A stretch of DNA of 64,000 bases from Mycteria americana (taxonomy: Eukaryota; Chordata; Aves; Ciconiiformes; Ciconiidae), in contig NC_134372.1 of the NCBI RefSeq assembly GCF_035582795.1, positions 40,462,316 to 40,526,315 on the forward strand. Reading direction: 5' to 3'. This document shows positions 13,510-27,975 of the stretch, piece after piece. How positions within the stretch are numbered: the first letter of the stretch is position 1; the number at the start of each line of letters is the position of its first letter. The position numbers were made by a program, and so were the translations under genes. The notes beneath the pieces were generated by a model. That model ran no database searches. It had not been told where the DNA came from and worked only from the letters and a program-made list of their open reading frames with translations.

Positions 13510-13541
13510 CTTTTTTTTTTTTTTTCCTTTTTTTTTTTTTT
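13510..13541. repeat. poly(T) tract
   Basis: About 15 T, CC, then 15 or more T. It could be the A-tail of a decayed minus-strand retrocopy, but no retrocopy body is recognisable beside it. Confidence 0.85.
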
Positions 13542-16500
13542 CTGTTGTCTAGTCAGAAAATTGGGTTTTCAGGATTGATTCTGCTGAAAACTTGGATTTG
13601 GGTCTTCCAGAGCCAGTTTTAGTTTATGCTCCATGCTGTCTCGTCTCCATGGCCTGAGATTTTCCTCTCTAGCAGCCAAGCAAGATGGAAGCCTATGATG
13701 TACCTGGCTAAAGAAATCTGAAATTGTTGATCACTTGAGGAGAACAAACAATTAGGTGTATTAATAAGCTCTCAGTAGCTACCTTAGAAGTATTCTGGAA
13801 TCAAATTTTTTCTTCATCATCCTATATCCTAAGAAATCTACATCTTCCAGTGGAAAAAATAGTGGTCTTCAATTGGTTATATTTAAATACAGATTTGTGG
13901 TTCCAGTGTGAATAATTGTATTTACTTGATGAATACAGTATGATATGGAAGTTTACTTTTGATAAATTTATTCTGAGAACAGAATAGACATGTGTGAGAG
14001 AGAAAGGGATGCAATCTGCAAATCATCTGTTTAATGATTAAGACAAAACCCAGGTTACGCAGAGGATGGCCATAGGGAAAGTAAAGATGTGGGTTTATGA
14101 CAAAGCCCTGAACTATACCAACACAACAGTCATCTGCATCTGAAAACCCCTACTTTTATGAAGTTTGGGCAATTTATGCTTTCAGAAACATGCCAACATT
14201 TTACACCCATTTCTGTGGCAGCTTCTGTGAAGGAAATAAAAGCACGTTAATTTATTTAGAAAAACAGAATGCTTTGCAGATGAAATTTCTACATTCCTGT
14301 CCAGCTGACTTTTAATCCCTAAGTCAAGAACTGGTTAACACAATGCCATGCCCGCATGCAATACAAATTAGGAAAGACTGTTTTAAGCTTTTTATACAGG
14401 CAAAGCATAATAGTACTGACTGTGGTAGTAGAACACATCATTTATTTTGCATGTTACACAGCGTGTTAACGTTCACTGTAGCTGCTATTGACTAGTGCAG
14501 TTTGAGTAAACGTACAATTTTCTGGATCACGTCAGTGATTGTGCAACCTATACCCTAGAGAAATAGTTCATGCTAATTGTGCTGGTTAAATACAAGGGGT
14601 CCTCACGGACTCTGTTTTCTTTTCGCCCCACTCCTGCCCCAAACACACTGCTGTGAATGATGATTTCTTGCTCCCATGTGATATTTTCAATAGTCACGTA
14701 TGTTTGCAGGCAGTATTTTGAAGCTTGGCATATGGTAATGTATAGTACCAGTTAAATTAGCAACAGAAACTTTGCTGATTTATATATTGTTTTTATTCTA
14801 GTTTTTTTTCTCTCTCCATGCTTTCCCTTTTTAGGCTGAAATTCTGTAACATGCGTCAGTATGTAGGAGTTTCTCTAAAAACTCCTCTTAATGGAAGGCT
14901 TGATTATTAATGCGGAGATTGGGAGCTAAATGCAGGTAACTTGTGCCAAGAAGGAGGACAGAATATGACTATACTGCACTGCAGCCATTCAATATGGTAA
15001 TTCACACCTGGTTTTTCATCCCATGTCAGGTAAATGTTCCCAAAACTGACTTGACATGTGATGAATGGGCAGAATGGGGATTCAACCCTTAGCCGTACCA
15101 GCCTGTAGTGCTATAAATTTAACTGGAAGTCTAAAAAAGGCCCAAGATTTTTAGATTTACTATATTGTTTCCAAAATATTATTTGATTATTTGTGAACAA
15201 ATATTCAAATAGAAGTAGAAGTAGTGAATGGCTTTCATAGTCACCCAAGGTACATATAAGATGTTTTAAAAATATATTAGCCATAGGTGAAAATAGCTAA
15301 TACCTACATCAGTGTATTTTATCATTTAAGCAAATGGTCTTGAAGTCAAATTAGTCACTTATTTTGCTGTCATCTCTGCTCATTAGTGGGAGAAAAAATT
15401 GAAATAAAGAAATAAAATTGTTCTAAAAAGTAATATTTATTTAAGTAAATGTGTGCTAGTGTATACTTAAGGCTATGCAAATAAGACTTTTGCTATGTTT
15501 GTACAGAAACATAATCAAAATATTGCCTTCAAATTAATTTATCTTCCTTTAGCAGAATATAATGTGTGAGGTATTAGAGGCCTCATGTTTCGTCCTTCTG
15601 GTAGCTCTAGACCTTGTTTACCTCTTGCAGCTTTTCAGGGGTTTGGTGGACCTGAATTTCTTTCTAGCCTTTTAGGAAACGCTGGATTCTTATTTTTCTG
15701 ACATGGGATAAGCCTAGTGTAATTGTACTAAACTTTATCCTCAATTTCAAAATGAGTTGTTATTGTTGTGGTGTAGAAAAAAAGGAGTAGGAACAGGAAA
15801 TTACTCTGTTTTTAAAATAGGCTTTTTACGAGTGCCTTCCAGGAGTGTATTAAGCAACATGACTTACATCTGTCTCGTGTGTTTTGTTCTCTGATTCCCT
15901 CCCTAAGGCAGAATGGTGTGTGCAGTGGAGCATTTTGTTTTGGTAGGGTTTGTCATTTGATTTGCTTTATATACAAACTGTCTCTGTTTATATTGGACAG
16001 GAGTGTGCCTTGCATTTGGAGCACGGGTGGTGAAATTTGTGATGCTTCTTCAGGCCTGTAGGAGTCATTGAAGGAAACGCCACGATGCCGACCCAGCGAC
16101 AGCACTTTGAAGAGTGTCTTAACAAGACAATTCTTGTTAAACATTTTGAAAACTCATTTATTCAAAGCATTTTGTGGAGACTTCTCTTGGTTTTGATTTG
16201 GGGACTTGTTTTTTCTTAGTTGCATTGGCAATTCCTATATCTAAGTGGAAAACCTCTGTATCCAGAGGGGACACTGAGTTGTATCATTACCCGAGTCCCA
16301 CAAAATGAAGGAATTTCAATTTAGGAAATGTTAACCAGAGCTTACCTCCTAAAGACTTGCAATAGAAACCAAACTTTTCATTCACTAGCAAAAATATTTT
16401 TTGATCTTCTCAGTGAAGGGCACAAGAATAAATAATAGGAATAAAAGGTGATGGGAACAAGTATGGTTTGCTACTATTACCATTCTTTATTGGTTTTAGG

Positions 16501-17304
16501 TGGTGTCCAAAAAGACCAATTAGAATTAGACTCCTCTTATGTTAGGCCCTATATAAACTAGAATAAATTTTACAGCTTTTTCTCGGCTGTATATCCTTTA
16601 TAAGTACATTGCATGGTGTAGGCAGACAGGCTGGATACCAAGCAACACAGACAACGCGGGAAAGTGTATGGCTTCCTTTACAATATATGTAACTGTGTAA
16701 TGCAGTATTTGTTTCTGCCGTTGTGTTCACCTCTGTACACCAGAGAAGTATATATGTATCTGGACTGGGATTTTTCTGTGTTGTACATTATCTGCTAGAC
16801 AGCAACAGTAATTAGACTAAATTTAGAATATACAGAATGGTGAATTTAAGTTTTCAAAACAAACTTATGCTGGAGTTATGCACACATGAATGCCTTAAAT
16901 TGAGTATTGAAAGAAAAAAGAAATGGACTAAATCACTTTTAATTTTTGGGGAAAAAAAGACTGTAAAATATGCTAAAGGATACAAATAGGCAGAAAAATA
17001 CCATTGTAAACTGGGATTCAGATCTGATCTCATTTCTTGTCCAGCTGTAAGACAAGGAAGAATAGAGTTTTTATCAGATTGATACAGTCTTGACTGTGTC
17101 ACTGTGATGCTACCACTGTAACAATGAGATAATTTGCTTTAGTCATCCAGCAGATGCAGAAAGATGCGTATCCTTCTAAAAAGAGTCTAACATAATTATC
17201 TGTAACCTGTGGTGGGAATACAGCATTGCCCATGCAAGTGGTATGAGTATTTGAAAACAGAGAGAAGCACAGTCTGATCTAAGATGTGTTCTAGAAGGGA
17301 CGCT
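13542..17304. other. noncoding stretch, nothing recognised
   Basis: AT-rich with short open frames only. The phrase 'ggggattcaaccc' near 15078 is weakly MIR-like but too short to call. Confidence 0.55.
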
Positions 17305-17398
17305 ACTTTTTTGTTGTTGTGGGTTTGGGTATTTTTTGGTTTTGGTTGTTGTTTTTTGATTTGGTTTGGTTTTGGTTGGTTGGTTGGTTTTTTTATTT
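17305..17398. repeat. T/G-rich simple tract
   Basis: About 94 bp made almost only of T and G, with GTTGTTGT, GGTTTTGG and (GGTT)n segments. No target duplication or element body is visible beside it. Confidence 0.85.
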
Positions 17399-20300
17399 AC
17401 CATAAGGGGTCACAACAGATAAAAATGTAGATCAGGAAATTCCATATTGGTATAATTTTGGTTCTGTTTACAATTTTGCCACTTTATTATACAGCAGATT
17501 TAGTCGGACGTTTGAATGGACCAGAAAATCTGGTTTGCTCTAATGCTATTTAATATCAGAAAAATTAAGAAGAGTAAGGAAAACTCACACTTTTTATTTA
17601 AGATGCTTCAACTTATAACTGAATCTGTACGAAACGCCCATCTTCTTACAGAACATGTAACTAAAAAGCTACTCAGGGCCAGTGGATCGGTACATAGAAG
17701 TCTGCATACGTTTTTCTAACATTTGAAAATAACCTCTATAAATCATGTCATTAAGAAACTGTCTAAAACTAATAAATATACCTTACATTCTTAAATCACT
17801 GTTAGTTTTGAAATCAGAAGAAGTAATGGTCTCGTGTTTCCTGCAGTAGGTAAAGCTGAAAAGTGAACGCTGAACAAATGGGTCGTGTGGCTTCAGCTGG
17901 CGAAGCGATGCCAGAAGGGTTGCAGCCTAGTGCCAGGGAGAGGCGGGTTCATCTTCCCCTGATAGGCAGTGCCTTGCTATTTGCTGTGTTGGTAGGTATT
18001 AAATATTCCTTATTTTGCTACGCGTACTTATTTGGAAGTCATAAATTGCTTTATCCTAAGTAATTAAGGTAGTTTCAAGTAATAAGGATCTAAATTATTT
18101 ATCGTTTTATTCTGCTCTTTTTTTGCTGGAGACAGAGGGGAAGCATATTTTTATTTTACCTTTTTAGAGAAATAAAACTTACTTTGCTTGGGGAGCTGGG
18201 ACTGTAAGAAAAACATGCAGTATGTCAAAATTTGCAGTAAAGTAATGAGCTCTCATTAACACTGTGTTCCACCCAAAAGTTTCTTACTCTTCCTAATAGC
18301 TTTTCATACTAACACAGTTTTCCCCAGTACAATTAGAGACTACGTACAGTACCTAACTTTAAAATGACAGACACATTCAAAGACATGTTGCTGAGGTTTT
18401 TACTTACTGATTAGCTAAAAGAAATACACATTTTCTTCTAATTTCTGTGGCCAGCAAAATAAAGACACACAATTGCATATTGCTAAAACGTTAAGTTTTT
18501 CAGCTTTTATTTGAACTTTTTCTCATATACAGATACACTATATCAGAATGTATATTGTATTTAAAGATATAATGGTAACTGAGTTATTGTAATAGCTTTC
18601 CGCTTGTTCTCTGGAAAAAGCAAAAGTTGAAAGGGCATTTAAATAAGGGTGGGGTTTTTATCAATTTTTTTTAGTAGAATCATTCTAGTTATTTTCTTCC
18701 AATCCATCACCAAAACTCCACACAAATAGAGGCTTTTAAATTATTTTAATACCCAACAAGACACAGGGACTGGATGCACATATAGACAGCAGTGGTCTGT
18801 TTATTCAGGTCTTAGAAACTAAACCAAATTGAGTTTGTAATGGGGTAGGCAGTGTGTGTGGGTGGAGGGTGGATGTGGAGTGAAAGAGAAAGTGGGTGAT
18901 AGCTTGTTGCGTTATAAATGTTTCAGCAGGAGGTATTTGGAATGGCTCCCTCACTTCCATGTTGTGAAATCATAAGGGAGTTATGCTGCATCCCAAATGA
19001 GTGCTAATGAAACCTTTATACCAAGCACCATCATGTATTCTGCATATGCTACATATGATGTGGGAAAACTCAAATTAAAATTGAGGGAGAGAGAATATGC
19101 GATGGAGTGGCATAAAGGTTTTATCAGCATGAGGTTGGGAGGGGGTGCCTTACTCACAAAAGCAAAGCTGAATTTATTAGTTCACATTTTTTCTCTCACT
19201 CAGCCCTCAGTCTTGGCACTCGCTGTAGAACTTGGGCTTATGGGCACAGGCTACGAATATAGTTTCAATAATCTATTTTAAAAATCCTTTTTATCTTCCA
19301 ATAAATACTTTTTTGACAGAATATATGAGATAGTTCAGGGTACAAAAGTCTTACCAGCACTTATGTGGAATGTTCTGCATTTCACACTCCTAGTTTTGCA
19401 GTCTGGAAACATGTGTGTGTGCATTTTGAGTGCTTTTAAACTCACGTATCTGAGCTTCAGCCATTAATCTAGCCAACTGAAACAAAAGCTTCCTTATAAG
19501 AAGCAACATTTCTTCCTTCACCTTTCCTCTTCCTCTTCTCTGCCACAAAATGCTTTTTTCCTTCTCCCTAGACGGATCATTTGCTCATCCTTTCCAAACT
19601 CTCAGCATCTGGACACTGTGCAATTCTGGATCAGTGAGTTTGATGTTGTATCCCAAGAGTGATCAAAAGTTGGAAATGTGAGAGTGTGCTGCACAGGCTC
19701 TCCCAGGTGTTTGATGTCAGTGGTGTAATGCTCCTTGTAGCTCATTGGAGGTCATTTTGTAAAAATGTTAAAACTACTGCCTTCCCAGCCTTCCCAAGGT
19801 CAGTACAGTTTCGAGTCATGCTGCCTTTACAAACCAATAAACATTTAAAATATCTTTAAAAAAAGAAAAGACTGAGATCTATAGTTATGCATCATTTGGC
19901 TTGTAGTAATGATAGAGCCATAGGTGCAAAACCCAGCTTTTCTAGGAAAGTAACCACGGTGAAGTACTTGTGCCATTAAGAAGTAGCTTCCTATCTTCAC
20001 CTTTGGTTTCTGTACTGTTACTTCTGGTCTCTCTCTCTTTTTCCATGCCATTTTGATTTGACCTGCCCATGACTGTAGTTCTAGAACAACCGGTAGTAGT
20101 AGAATTTTTTAATATGTTAGCTGACTTCTGATTTTCAAACTAGAAATAGGCAGAAACAGTCTTTAATAAAGATGACCTTTAGTTACACTGCAAGATAAGC
20201 AGTGAAAAAGGGAGGGAAAATATACTAAGGCACGAAGAGTTTGTGGTACTTGTTAGTGACAGGAAAAAGCAGTGCAAGTCTTTTATTACTCATTAAGGTC

Positions 20301-20517
20301 AATTGGTCATTATGTTCTTGCATCTATTGACTTTGAATCATGGAAGAAGAAAAACTTTCAGATTTTACAAGGAGGTAAGGTAGCATGGAGGAGGATTTTT
20401 CCTCCCATGAGTTGTCTTCTTTCTGACCCGATGCTTTCTCTCAGCAGGAGAAATTCCTCACCTCGCTTTTTCCTGCTTGCCCAAAATGAGTGCTCTAATA
20501 ACCACCACCCTCCCCGC
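17399..20517. other. noncoding stretch, nothing recognised
   Basis: AT-rich. The frames at 17863-18063 and 18997-19281 are open but show no domain or recognisable protein. I see no exon with both borders. Confidence 0.5.
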
Positions 20518-20565
20518 TCTTCCCCCCTCCCCCCCCTCCATTATCTGCAAAGAAAAAAAAAAAGC
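20518..20565. repeat. C-rich then A-rich low-complexity run
   Basis: A C-rich pyrimidine tract (about 20518-20540) is followed shortly by a run of A (about 20553-20564). On the plus strand this resembles a polypyrimidine tract, but no convincing AG acceptor plus exon follows. Confidence 0.7.
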
Positions 20566-21589
20566 AGGTAGGAGGTCCAGAAGATCTATTCCTACATCTG
20601 ATAAAGTTTTAACTTTTTTTTGGTGGTTATTCTTCTTGAATATATTCTCTCTGATATGTGGATAACGGAGAAAAAAATCAAATCATGGAGAAAGAAATGG
20701 AAACTATTCTTGCCATAAATCTTCCCTTTTTCTCTATTTACTGAAATAGAAAATTGGCTAGGAGTTGAAATGCAGTGTGTATATGTGTGTGTGCATGCTT
20801 CTGAACCTTTCTTACCAATGTAAGAAGTGACATTTTCCTAATTTCAGTTTATATAAAAAAGGCTTTGCATGACTTTGATTTTCATAACATGAAGGTCAAA
20901 CAATTCAGAATAGCAACAATAATATTCTTCAGAAATTGACCCATGAAAATGTATTTGTTTCTGGAAAACTGCCCTTCAAAGCTCCTTTCCAAGTAAACTT
21001 GCAATGACATTTCAAAAACAGAACATGGGTGCCAGTAACTATGGGGAATTTTTGGATTGTTTCTGCTAATTTGGTAACCACACACAAAATACCTGTTACA
21101 CAAATCAAACTCCAGTTATTTACTATCCAGGTGCCTGATCTTGTAACAGCCAACATGCTGAGAAAACATTTGAGGATATTCAGCTCAGTTTATATATGTT
21201 CTGTATTGCTTTTTCTATTACTTTGATTGCCTATCTAGCTTCGCAAGGCCTTTAACATTGAGAGAGATAAAGCTGCTACCCTGTTAAGGCACAAGGAATT
21301 GAAATATCAGAGTAATTTGATGTCAAATGGGTCATTCAGTTAAGAATTAAGGTTTCATCATGGTTTTATATCATTTTTTGTTCTTTTTCATAAAGAAACA
21401 AAATGTGGTGTTGCCTAGCTGGACTCAAGTGTTTGGGTAAGATAAATGTACCAACTGTGTAGATATAACACCCCCATGCCTTTAGCAACAACATGGACAG
21501 GAAGGATTGTAGAACGGGAAAATTGCAGGTCTGGAGTGTCCAGGGATCCGCGTTATCTTCCCATCTCTGTCAGACTTCATAAATGAAGC
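20566..21589. other. noncoding stretch, nothing recognised
   Basis: AT-rich, with a short TG microsatellite at about 20776-20796. Overlapping open frames on both strands at 20882-21226 are of chance length. Confidence 0.55.
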
Positions 21590-21735
21590 TTTGCAACAGC
21601 TTTCAGAGGTAAGTACAGATCATCCTCCTTTTACAGAAGGGAAAACTGAACGACAGAGTGATGCTCAGGACCTAAAAGGCAGTGTGTGCATTTTACCTGC
21701 AGACACAGAAGTAGCCTTGGCAGAGTTGGGAAGAT
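21590..21735 (+). mobile_element. MIR-like SINE relic
   Basis: The segment 'gaggtaagtacag', then 'cctccttttacagaaggg' and 'aaaactgaacgacagagtgat', follows the MIR order: gaggtaggta, cattttacagatgagg, aaactgaggcacagaga. It continues into a degraded 'cacagaagtagcc...ggcagagttggga' block that matches the tail (cacagctagtaagtggcagagccggga). MIR is an ancient tRNA-derived SINE class present across amniotes. The match is weak base by base but holds over about 140 bp in the right order. Confidence 0.5.
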
Positions 21736-23045
21736 AGCTCAGAAGCCCTCCTGAGGTTTGGTACAGAGGATTTGTGTGGCAAGTTCACCCTCAATTTTCT
21801 TTGAATCTAGAGAGTCAAGTTAGGAGGCTTTGCTTTTATCAGAGACATTGCAAAAGGGTGAGAAAGGGAAGGGGTTTTGATAGAAAGTGTACAAGGAAAA
21901 GTCTTTATTTAACCTTCTGTGGATATTCTTTGACCTCTGTCTTGAGCTCTCGCTCCTTTGTTGCAGAATATTACCCGATACTTAAGAAGTATATAAATAT
22001 AAGGAATATTTTATGAATATGTTAAATAATGTATTGGAAAACATACAAGTCACCACAGTGATGAAGATCTGGTGAAGAATAAAACGCCCCATCTCTGATC
22101 AACTGTTCATAGGCGTGGAGGAGTTCATCTGCTGAGAAAGCTCTGGCTGGGTCCCCCACCTTGTGCTGAGAGCACAGGGGTGTAAAACCAAAAGGCCTTA
22201 TTCCTAGGGGAAACCTTGCTTAATGGCAAGGTAGTTGCCTTCCTAGGTAGCACAGCACGGGCCTAGTGATTCCTTTTATGTAATGCCTGAATCCTGGAAA
22301 GGAATTACTTGATACCACCTCTCATTAGTATTGGTCTTGCTACTATATCTTAGATAAAAGTTGAAGAAGGTCTATAGAATACCTGGTGGATTATTTAAAA
22401 TATATATTAGTCTTCTTGAAGACTAAATGTAGCTGTGGATGAATATATGGGTCCGTTGGCCCTACAAGGACATACCCGTGAGAACAAATGTTGTGAGTTG
22501 TCTGTGTTTCGTTGTTATCATTTTGGGAGTGATTATACCATGAATCTCTTCTATTTGTTGCCCTCTGGTTTTAGTTCTTTAAACTTAGACCTGACCAAAT
22601 TTTCTTTTTCTCTCTGCATTTTGAAAGCAGGAAAAAATATTTTCAGACTGAAAACGTTATGACGTGATTTCTAAAGGAAATACAATGTATTGATCCATAG
22701 TCATGTGGTCTGTTGTGGTTGGCATTGTTTTATTGCCTAGGTTTAATGGTTTTTATTGGTTAAAGCTTTTAGTCTCAAGTCACAGCAGTTACAAGGGAGC
22801 ATTGTGAATGTCTTGTGGATGTAAGTAGGGTATTAACCTGTCTTGTTTAACTGCTAGCTCATTCCTCTAGAGGCATCATGTTTGTCAGATCGTTTTTCAA
22901 CTGTGCCACACAGGCCTGTGTGTGATATTTATTCCCCCTGTAACAAGTTCTTTAATTAATTTATAGATGGGGCACTTAGGAGCTCCATTTTGATACCTAC
23001 TATTATTATCATTACTTTAAAAATAAGTTTTGGATAAGTCTTCAT
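21736..23045. other. noncoding stretch, nothing recognised
   Basis: AT-rich. Open frames at 21774-22016 and 22435-22662 lack recognisable features. Confidence 0.55.
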
Positions 23046-23101
23046 TTTGTTGGTTGTCTCGTTTTTGGTTGGTTTTTTTTTTGTTTGTTTGGTTTTTTTA
23101 T
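23046..23101. repeat. T/G-rich simple tract
   Basis: Mostly T with interspersed G (ggttggtttttttttt, gtttgtttgg). It is the same type as the tracts at 9729, 17305, 27070 and 29902. Confidence 0.85.
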
Positions 23102-26100
23102 TAAAGGGTGCACTCTGCACTGAGTAATCTTGTTATGATCATGCAGTAACTGAGAGTTATATGGTTCTGCTCTGGTTTAAGTATGAGCACAACGTGACCA
23201 GATGGATGGTAGTAGCCAGTGTAATTTCTTTTGTTGCTACTGAATCTCAGCTTAGCTTCCTGTAGACCTCCAGGTACTTTCAAAGGCTTCTCAGAGGGGG
23301 CTGGAACCCCAGGGTTATCACGTGGCTTGTGTGAAGCTAGACCGCGAGGAGGTTGCTGTTTGCCCCAAACCTTCCAAGTTCATTTAATTTTACACCTACT
23401 CTAGAGCTGAAGTTCCTTGTTCCTGGCTCTGACCCTTGAAACTGTGTACCCATTGCACAGAAACAAACAAGTGGAAGCGCAGCTGTGCTAGAAAATCTGA
23501 TGAACAACCCCTGGCAGAAGCAAAGGGCAGTTTCTCTGTCTGAAAAGCGTGTTCCTGAGGTGAAGACCACAGAAGTATTTCTTCATCTTGAAGTAGTTTG
23601 CTGCTTCCTTTTAGCTCCTGTCAGTCACCTTTATCTATCTCAGGTATTTATAAGGCACCTATCGTTTCAGGATCTAAATGGCACGGGCCTCCTATGGAAG
23701 GCAGTTTAGATAAAGTAACTACGTGGAATAACTGACAGACTGCAGAGTCTCTTCAGATGTGAATTCACTTGGGAGAATGAATACATCCCACAACATTTAA
23801 CTACTAATATATAAACTCAATTGTAAATATTTACATTCTACAGTATAACACAGAGTTTTGGCACATTGTCCATAAAATCTTGATATTTTGAGACTAGTAG
23901 AATTTAATTTTCATATATTTCATGCAACTATATTTTTAATCAGTTTTCCACAGAACTGTACACTGAACTGCAGCAGCATTAAAGTAAATATTAATGAAAA
24001 TACATTTGACATAATCTTTCAATAATTAAGATATACTGGGTAATACCAGAGTATTGTATGTACAAAAATATACTTGGCTAAATTCTGAAGTAATAGTGCA
24101 AGATGAGTTTCCAGAGCCTCAATTAGCAGATAACAAATGGAGGAATGGTAGACTTGGGCCACTACATATTTTCCTGTAGGTATGAAGGATGATGGCTAGA
24201 AGCATTTTGCAGAATGTTGCTTGAGTATCACTGAAATGCTATTTTCTGCAGCAGTAAAATTCAGCATCAGGAATCTATTACTCTTTTACACTTAGCTTGG
24301 ATTACAGGGAGAAGTATTTCAATTTATCTCTAATAAAATATCTGATAATCATTTTAGTGGAAACCAGAACTATTCAGAAGGTAGAGGCTACTTTAAGAGG
24401 AATATGGTATGGGTAGGGGTAAATTAAAGAACTCTTAATACATTCTAGCGAAAATGCTTAAACCCCATCTAATTGTGTGTGTATTTTAACTAAAGGTTCT
24501 GGCTCACAGTACTCAAACCATCGTTCCTAGTAATGTTGAACTCTGGGTTGATGTAACTGTAGTGAATATACAATGAAGAAATAGGTGCAATTCATTTAGT
24601 TAAAATCTAGAAATCAAGGGAAGGGAAAACAAGTCAGAAATTACCCGCTGTTTTGCTGTTATTAGAAAAGCAAAAGTTGTGGGGTTTGGGGGAGTTTTTT
24701 TTGTTGTTTACACTGAGTCCATTTCATATGTTCAGGTGTTCTGCGGGTGAAAATACTACCAGGTGCTGCGAGCTTCAATTTATCCCATCTCATGAGCTCT
24801 AAATCTGAAAAGGTGTCAAAAATGGCTGTTTCAGTGAGTTCTTTCACGGTGTCATGCTAAACCTAAAACGCAGAGCATCTATAACACGTGCGCCATGCTT
24901 CGAGCAAGTAGAATACATTTTCTGTTTCTAAATAAAGTTTAATATTTTTCATCTGGAGTTGGTTTTCTACTGTCAGCAAAAAAAGACCATGGATGCAGTT
25001 GTGTATTTATGAGCAAGTTTTATCTCTAAACAGATTTGTAACTAAAAACAGAAATATCTTTTTATGGGAGACAGCTGGTTGGGAGATTAAAGAAACACAG
25101 CAAGGGAGGGGAGTTCAAATTAACAAACATTCCTAGACAAGGAATGTCTGTAAGCATTAGCAAGCTTTTAGCTTGCGACCTAAAAACATATCTAATCTCA
25201 TCCATGGGTCTGTACTGATGGGTTTCACTTTGTTATTTGCTGATAAAGAAATCTTTGAAAAGCCCAGTGTGGAGCCATAACTCTTGTACATCTTTAAGTA
25301 TCAGACAGACCCTATAAATATGTGTTGGCCTAAAAATTTCCAATGAGGCCGTGAGTTGAGGCTCAAATGGTGTTGAGCAGTTAAATCTAACAGACCTTGT
25401 GCTAGTAAAGTTTTTGTTGGGACAAACTGTTCTGAGTCTTTAGCAGCTTCTCAGGAAGCTTCAAGGTCCTTGAGCGGTCTTGCAGAGACTTTTCACCAGA
25501 GCAGACATTTTGTTCCAGGGAGAGCAAAATTTGCTCCCTGAAGAGAAAAATATCTGAAGATGGGCAGACAGGAATCAGCTTCTCCACAGCCCGCTCAGTG
25601 TGTAAGTCAGGTCATAATAGTACATTGTATCGGTCATTTAAAACCCTTTCTGTCACAAGACACTGTGCAAGAAAATTTGCATGATGTTCCTGCTGGTATC
25701 AAGATGGTAGCCCTCAGATGGGAGCTTCTAAGCACATTTTTAATAACTATACAGAAAGTCAGCTCTCGAAAAAAGAGGCAATTGTTCTGTGCAGTGAGCA
25801 TTTGAATAGCTAGACCTTGAGTTATTTGACAAATCTGGTTGAACTTTTCTCATAAAGTATACAGTAATATGTCATTTAAAAATAGTTGGAGTATGCCTGT
25901 GCATATTGTATTCTGTCTTTCCTTGTTTAAATATTATTACTGGGAATGCTGCCAATTTCTAACAGAACTATTGTTTGTTTTTAAATCAGTACAGTTACAT
26001 TTGGAATTGTGTTCATCCTTCATACTGTGTTCATTTTTATATGATTTTTTCAAGTTGGTCTTATAAGGGCACATCTTCTACTGGAGTAAGCTAGCTCAGA

Positions 26101-27069
26101 TTTACTGACTTCCAGTTGCACCATAACAGAATCTTATCTGTGTTCAGAAAATTTCCAGAAAGATTTGGGCCAAGGAGAGAAACAAAGTATCAGCAGTCTT
26201 AATATCAACTGCTTTGAAGCCAGTTGTTTTCCTTCTTAAGCTTTACCTGATGCATGACTGTGTTTTTGTGCTATATCTCATAAATATCCCCTAAAAAATT
26301 GAAGGGTAGAAAATCCTGTCCTCAATGTAGTTAGTTAAATCCAAGTTTCCCAATATCCATATGTTCATCACATCTGCTTTACTTGTTTAAAAACCCCAAG
26401 TTTGCTCTAAAAGAATGAAGACAAGAAGGGACACTAAAATTAGTTATTCTGATAGCTAATAAATGCATGAAAGAGGGAGAACAATGGCCAGTATGTGACT
26501 TTCTTTATGTTGCAGATAAGAAATTGAAGGAAAACTTGGAGGAAGTTTGTGTGCTAGAAGGCGTGTGCTTGCACATCTTTGTGCTCTGACCCCAACTCCC
26601 CCAAGAAGCTTCTGAATGCTGATATTCAGCCATAAGATATGGCTTAATGAAGGGGACGTAGGTGAATATGAACAGAAATGAGTTGAGATACTTTAGCTCT
26701 GTTCTCTGGTTTCTTGTCCTCCGTTTCATTTACGTGATGTTATTTCTCCTGCTCCACTCAGGATTCCAGGTACTATGTGGAAGATAATTTATCCCACCTA
26801 TGTCTGATGTCCATATTTCTCCATAAACCTCCATAGAGGTTTGTTTGAAACTTGCAAAATCAAACCTTCCTAGAAAATATCCAGAGATTATTTGGATGTT
26901 GTATCCAACACAAATACTAAGTCTGTATGCTCTGGGAGATTTCTCATTACTGGCTTTTAGGTAGAACAACAAAACACGTGGTTGGTGAAAAACATGCAAA
27001 TTAAATTTTAAAATGGAAGAGTTATAAGATCCTTAAACTATGTTTCTGTCAAATCATAGATCCAATGGA
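23102..27069. other. noncoding stretch, nothing recognised
   Basis: AT-rich. It contains a short T/G run at 24676-24710 and a small hairpin GCAAGCT-TTT-AGCTTGC near 25161. No exon, RNA or repeat family is recognised. Confidence 0.5.
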
Positions 27070-27123
27070 TATTTTTTGTGTGTTTGGTTTTTGGGGTTTT
27101 TTTGTTTGTTGGGTTTTTTTTTA
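27070..27123. repeat. T/G-rich simple tract
   Basis: Runs of T broken by G or GGGG, about 54 bp long. Confidence 0.85.
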
Positions 27124-27594
27124 AAGCAAGATACTAAAAAATTATATTTAGCCACTTAGATATATTTTAAGGGTTGTTTTTTTTCTGCAGGATTGTGACA
27201 AATACTTTGGGGGTTAAATATGGAATTTTAGAACTGTTCTATTTACTTTTTAAAGTGGATTGAACACAGGTGTTTGTAGCAATTTATGCTTTCACCTTCA
27301 TAGTTGCAATTATGTATATACATTACAAAATCAGAATCCTATCTCTGAAAATATGTTTCTTTCATTGCTTTGTGAGAGTATCATCAGTTTCGATCTTTCT
27401 CACACATGTTCATGATTATATCCTAACGAGGAAATATTTTTCAAATTCATAAGTTAAAAAAAAGGGGAAACAATGTATCTGATTCTTCAACCCATGAAAG
27501 TAATGTGAGATTTGCTTTATTTTGCCTGGAATTCTTTCTTCATTATGTGCAATTCCAATCCAGAACACATTTTTATTTCCCTCAAATTGACATT
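27124..27594. other. left flank of the retroviral composite, nothing recognised
   Basis: AT-rich unique-looking sequence. The bases just left of the LTR (ending 'aattgacatt') do not match those right of either LTR end, so no target-site duplication is seen. Confidence 0.55.
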
Positions 27595-27777
27595 TGTAGT
27601 GGGTTGACGCTGGCTGGACGCCAGGTGCCCACCAAAGCCGCTCTGTCACTCCCCTCCTCAGCTGGACAGGGGAGAGAAAATGTAACGAAAGGCTCGTGGG
27701 TCCAGATAAGGACAGGGAGATCACTCACCAGGTACTGTCATGGGCACAACAGACTCAACCTGGGGAAATTAGTTTAA

Positions 27778-27783
27778 CTTATT
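27778..27783 (-). terminator. degenerate poly(A) signal of LTR-A
   Basis: Minus-strand AATAAG, one base from AATAAA, at about 190 bp before the LTR end. Its place fits the R/U5 border of an LTR. It is probably weakened by mutation. Confidence 0.35.
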
Positions 27784-27975
27784 ACCAACCAAATCAGAGT
27801 AGGATAATGAGAAATAAAACCAAATCTTAAAAATACCTTCCCCCCACCCCTTCCTTTTTCCAGAGCTTAACTTTACTTCTGATTTTCTCTACCTCCTCCA
27901 CTCCAGCGGTGCAGGGGACGGGGAATGGGGGTTGCGGTCAGTTCATCACACGTTGTCTCTGCCGCTCCTTCCTCC